Positions 61,910-64,000 of a stretch of 64,000 nt of DNA are shown here, piece by piece. The position numbers were made by a program, and so were the translations under genes. The notes beneath the pieces were generated by a model. That model searched no databases. It had not been told where the DNA came from and was given only the letters and a program-made list of their open reading frames with translations. Each line of letters starts with the position of its first letter. Position 1 is the first letter of the stretch. This DNA comes from Sepioteuthis lessoniana (Eukaryota; Mollusca; Cephalopoda; Myopsida; Loliginidae), in assembly GCA_963585895.1 (NCBI GenBank), contig OY757939.1:35769938-35833937 (forward strand), written 5' to 3'.

Positions 61910-62645
61910 TTTGTTTGCCTGGTTGTTTGGGTTTTATGGCATATCAACCTTTGTTAGTTATTTCATGCTAAATCCATTTTTATACAAATAAACAGTTCTA
62001 TTTCAAACAATTCAGTTTAGCATGAGTACACAGTTTAATTGTCAAAAACATTTCTATTTCAAGTTATTCAGTTTAGTCAGACTGTTCTAATTCAACCAAT
62101 TCAGTTTAGTATAAGTATAGGTTTTATTTACACACAGTTAAATGTCAAAACAGTTGTATATCAAACTATTCAGTTTAGCGTAATTACAGTTTCAATGTCA
62201 AAAATATTTCCGTATCAAACATTTTATTTTAGCTTAACTACGCTGCTTAAATGTAAGTAGACAGTTTAATAGTCAAAAATATTTCTATTTCAAGCTATTC
62301 AGTTTAGTCAAACAGTTCTATTTCAAACAATTCAGTTTAGAATAAATACGTAGTTTCAATGTCAAAAGCAATTCTATTTCGAACAATTCAGTTAAGCATA
62401 TGTACACAGTTTAGTTCTATTTGACCCATAGACAGGGCCCTATCAGGTGCTACCACAGCGCGCCAGAGTGGACTTGGGAGCAATGGCAATAAAAGGGTGC
62501 TTCTCATTACTCAAAGCTCCAGCATTACTGGAACCTCACCATCAGATTGTTTAGTGTCATATCCAGAATAATCGTTGGGGGGCTCTTACCCATCTGCAGA
62601 GATGCAATCGGTGTATTCTATAGCCCCTCCCCCAGCCGACTGGGC
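61910..62645 (-). repeat. Repeat-E copy with long internal array
   Basis: Tail GGGTTTTATGGCATATCAAC then AGTTATTTCATGC, then about eight units of 55-60 bp alternating CAAACAATTCAGTTTAG and GTCAAAAACATTTCTATTTC. CATAGACAGGGCCCTATC follows, then head CCATCTGCAGAGATGCAATC and CCCCCAGCCGACTGGGC. Confidence 0.88.
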
Positions 62646-62744
62646 AAATATTTTTAGTGAAAATTCATGAGGAAATAGTTCATTGAAATTAATGAATGTT
62701 GTTTTTTAATTGTTCTATTTATCTATATGAAACTGAGTTCGAGG

Positions 62745-62835
62745 TGTTCGTGGTGTAGCGATTACGTCATATAAAATGGGCAGGGCAACCAGCGTTCAAA
62801 TCCTGGACGAAACCGTTTCATTTATTGTATATCGT
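62745..62835 (+). repeat. SINE-B head fragment
   Basis: TTCGTGGTGTAGCGATTACG (box A region) and GCGTTCAAATCCTGGACG (box B), then CATTTATTGTATATCG. The body is missing. Confidence 0.65.
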
Positions 62836-63299
62836 ACTGGCATAATGAAGGAATGGTGACCATGACACTTTTATATATAACTCTCTCTTTTATTTCTCTC
62901 GTAAGGGTCGATATTTTTTTAGTTAGTGAGAGAGAGACACAGACAGACAGATAGACAGACAAAGGATGATACACAGGCTGGTTGAAGACTGCTATATTGA
63001 CCTTTTCTTAACCCACGTTGTGCTTCCATATTCAGGGCATTACGTCTTTACTTTCTAGACGAGAAGTTCTCCCCCAGAGCCGTGCCGGTCACTCACCGTG
63101 ACTGACCGTCGGGGGCACCTGTGTATATATACTTCTCCAACCTCCACACGTTCCTGTTGTCAACGTATGTGACCTGCTTCCGGCTATCAACACCCGCGAG
63201 CTGCTTACATCTACGCATCACTGTTTTCCTGTTTACATAGCGGGAACATCTTGTCCCAGAAATCCCTGATTGATGGCTTTGTCAAGGATCAATGTGCAA
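62836..63299. other. LTR-like GC-richer block (tentative)
   Basis: 62990-63290 is GC-richer than average and contains a TATA-like GTGTATATATACTTC (63120), as does the gypsy LTR candidate at 43.57 kb. It has no clear TG...CA borders or coding partner. A short AGACAGACAGATAGAC run precedes it. Confidence 0.25.
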
Positions 63300-63515
63300 C
63301 AAATTTTACATTAGGTTTAAACCCTTCGAAGAGGTATAAATTCAACTATTCTCCCTTCAGGTAAGTATAAATAGTAGGGCAGACTGGCATCTTTTGATCT
63401 ATTTTGACAACCAGTCTAGGAGAAGAACTTATTGAACTCCGCTTAAAAATTAACCTTGTGTCACATCCTGCTCACGAAAAAGGGATGGGTAAATACACAT
63501 ATCAAATTGAGTGGT
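63300..63515 (+). repeat. SINE-B copy, body
   Basis: CCCTTCGAAGAGGTATAAAT, AAATAGTAGGGCAGACTGGC, ACAACCAGTCTAGGAGAAG, AAAATTAACCTTGTGTCACA. No tRNA-like head before it; a possible SINE head (GCACATCACGTGGTGCAAAG, GAGTTCGATTCTGAC) follows. Confidence 0.75.
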
Positions 63516-63634
63516 GGCACATCACGTGGTGCAAAGGTCAGCAAGAGTTTGTGAGTTCGATTCTGACTGGCGACTCCATGCTTCTGGTTTTGTCCCAAAG
63601 CTCAGTTAAGCTTAGTTACTAACAATATGATTGA

Positions 63635-63790
63635 TTGATTGATTTTAACGGCATGTCAACCTGTCAAGCGTTATTTTATGCCTAGAGGTTAGAGAATTAC
63701 GTTCATTTGTGTTGTTATTTCGTTCATTTTTTTTTGACACACGGTCCTATCTATCTATTTGACCCATACATGTGTCCTAACTGGTACTAC
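63635..63790 (-). repeat. Repeat-E fragment
   Basis: (GATT)n then TTTTAACGGCATGTCAACC, and later ACGGTCCTATCTATCTATTT with TGACCCATACATG. Head and most units lost. Confidence 0.62.
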
Positions 63791-64000
63791 TGTGGCAATG
63801 CATAATACAATACAATACATAACCCCGGGGCATGCATTTCAGGCTTCACAATCGTCTGACTTTTTTTTTTGAGTTGGCTTTCTCAGCAAGTTGGGTTGAA
63901 ATGCATGTCCGGAGCGATTCCACAAAGAAAGAAACAAGGCGAAAATACAAAAGGGTTGAATAAATGTTTTTGGACAGGAGAAATAGTGTAATCTTTCGCA
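63791..64000. other. window end, unassigned
   Basis: A short (ACAAT)n at about 63805-63820, then sequence I do not recognise. Confidence 0.35.

Noticed and set aside
1-64000. CRISPR arrays, bacterial operons, riboswitches or phage genes
   Set aside because: Tandem repeats here lack unique spacers of constant length, and the whole window has eukaryotic transposon content and composition.

Overview
This is repeat-dense, AT-rich nuclear DNA from an animal. The evidence is several Tc1/mariner lineages, two APE-type LINE families, a Penelope-like element, Ty3/gypsy debris, at least four tRNA-headed SINE families, two 5S rRNA-like relics and very long purine microsatellites, with no operons or compact genes. 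The LINE and SINE repertoire resembles that of lophotrochozoans, probably a mollusc, but no marker fixes the species and this is an inference. I found no convincing host protein-coding gene, tRNA gene, rRNA gene or CRISPR array; nearly every recognisable coding stretch is transposon-derived. Two short candidate exons are listed at low confidence.

Family names used here are my own. LINE-A and LINE-B are two non-LTR retrotransposon families. SINE-A to SINE-D are tRNA-headed repeats. Repeat-E is the commonest family, with about 20 copies: it has a unique head, internal 55-72 bp tandem units and a tail ending in GGTTGATATGCC plus a CCAAA- or CAAC-type microsatellite.

Layout. 0-7 kb: a decayed mariner, LINE-A/LINE-B fragments joined in two opposite orders, Repeat-E, SINE-A and SINE-B. 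7-15 kb: GA/GAA microsatellites, SINE-C, a Penelope relic with inverted terminal repeats, a 1.29 kb mariner nested in LINE-B, and an IS630/Tc1-type relic. 15-27 kb: a LINE-B copy with an inverted 5' half, many Repeat-E and SINE copies, LINE-A fragments, and two 5S-like relics. 27-38.5 kb: long purine tracts, a 46-bp tandem repeat, and a 660-bp internally deleted TIR element nested in Repeat-E. 38.5-49 kb: Repeat-E pairs, an internally deleted mariner, a gypsy 3' end with an LTR-like block, several hammerhead-like cores and two large inverted repeats. 49.3-53.8 kb: a 3.7 kb purine minisatellite with higher-order structure. 53.8-64 kb: the best-preserved LINE-B copy (439 open codons, perfect 11-bp target duplication) inside a SINE-A, a second copy of the deleted mariner, a gypsy pol scrap, GATA/TA repeats and further SINE-B, SINE-C and Repeat-E copies.

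The most notable observations are: the shared mariner deletion junction in two copies; the LINE-B inversion, which looks like twin priming; the mosaic construction of SINE-B, SINE-D and Repeat-E from shared core and tail modules; and a scattered set of hammerhead-ribozyme-like cores, some inside inverted repeats.
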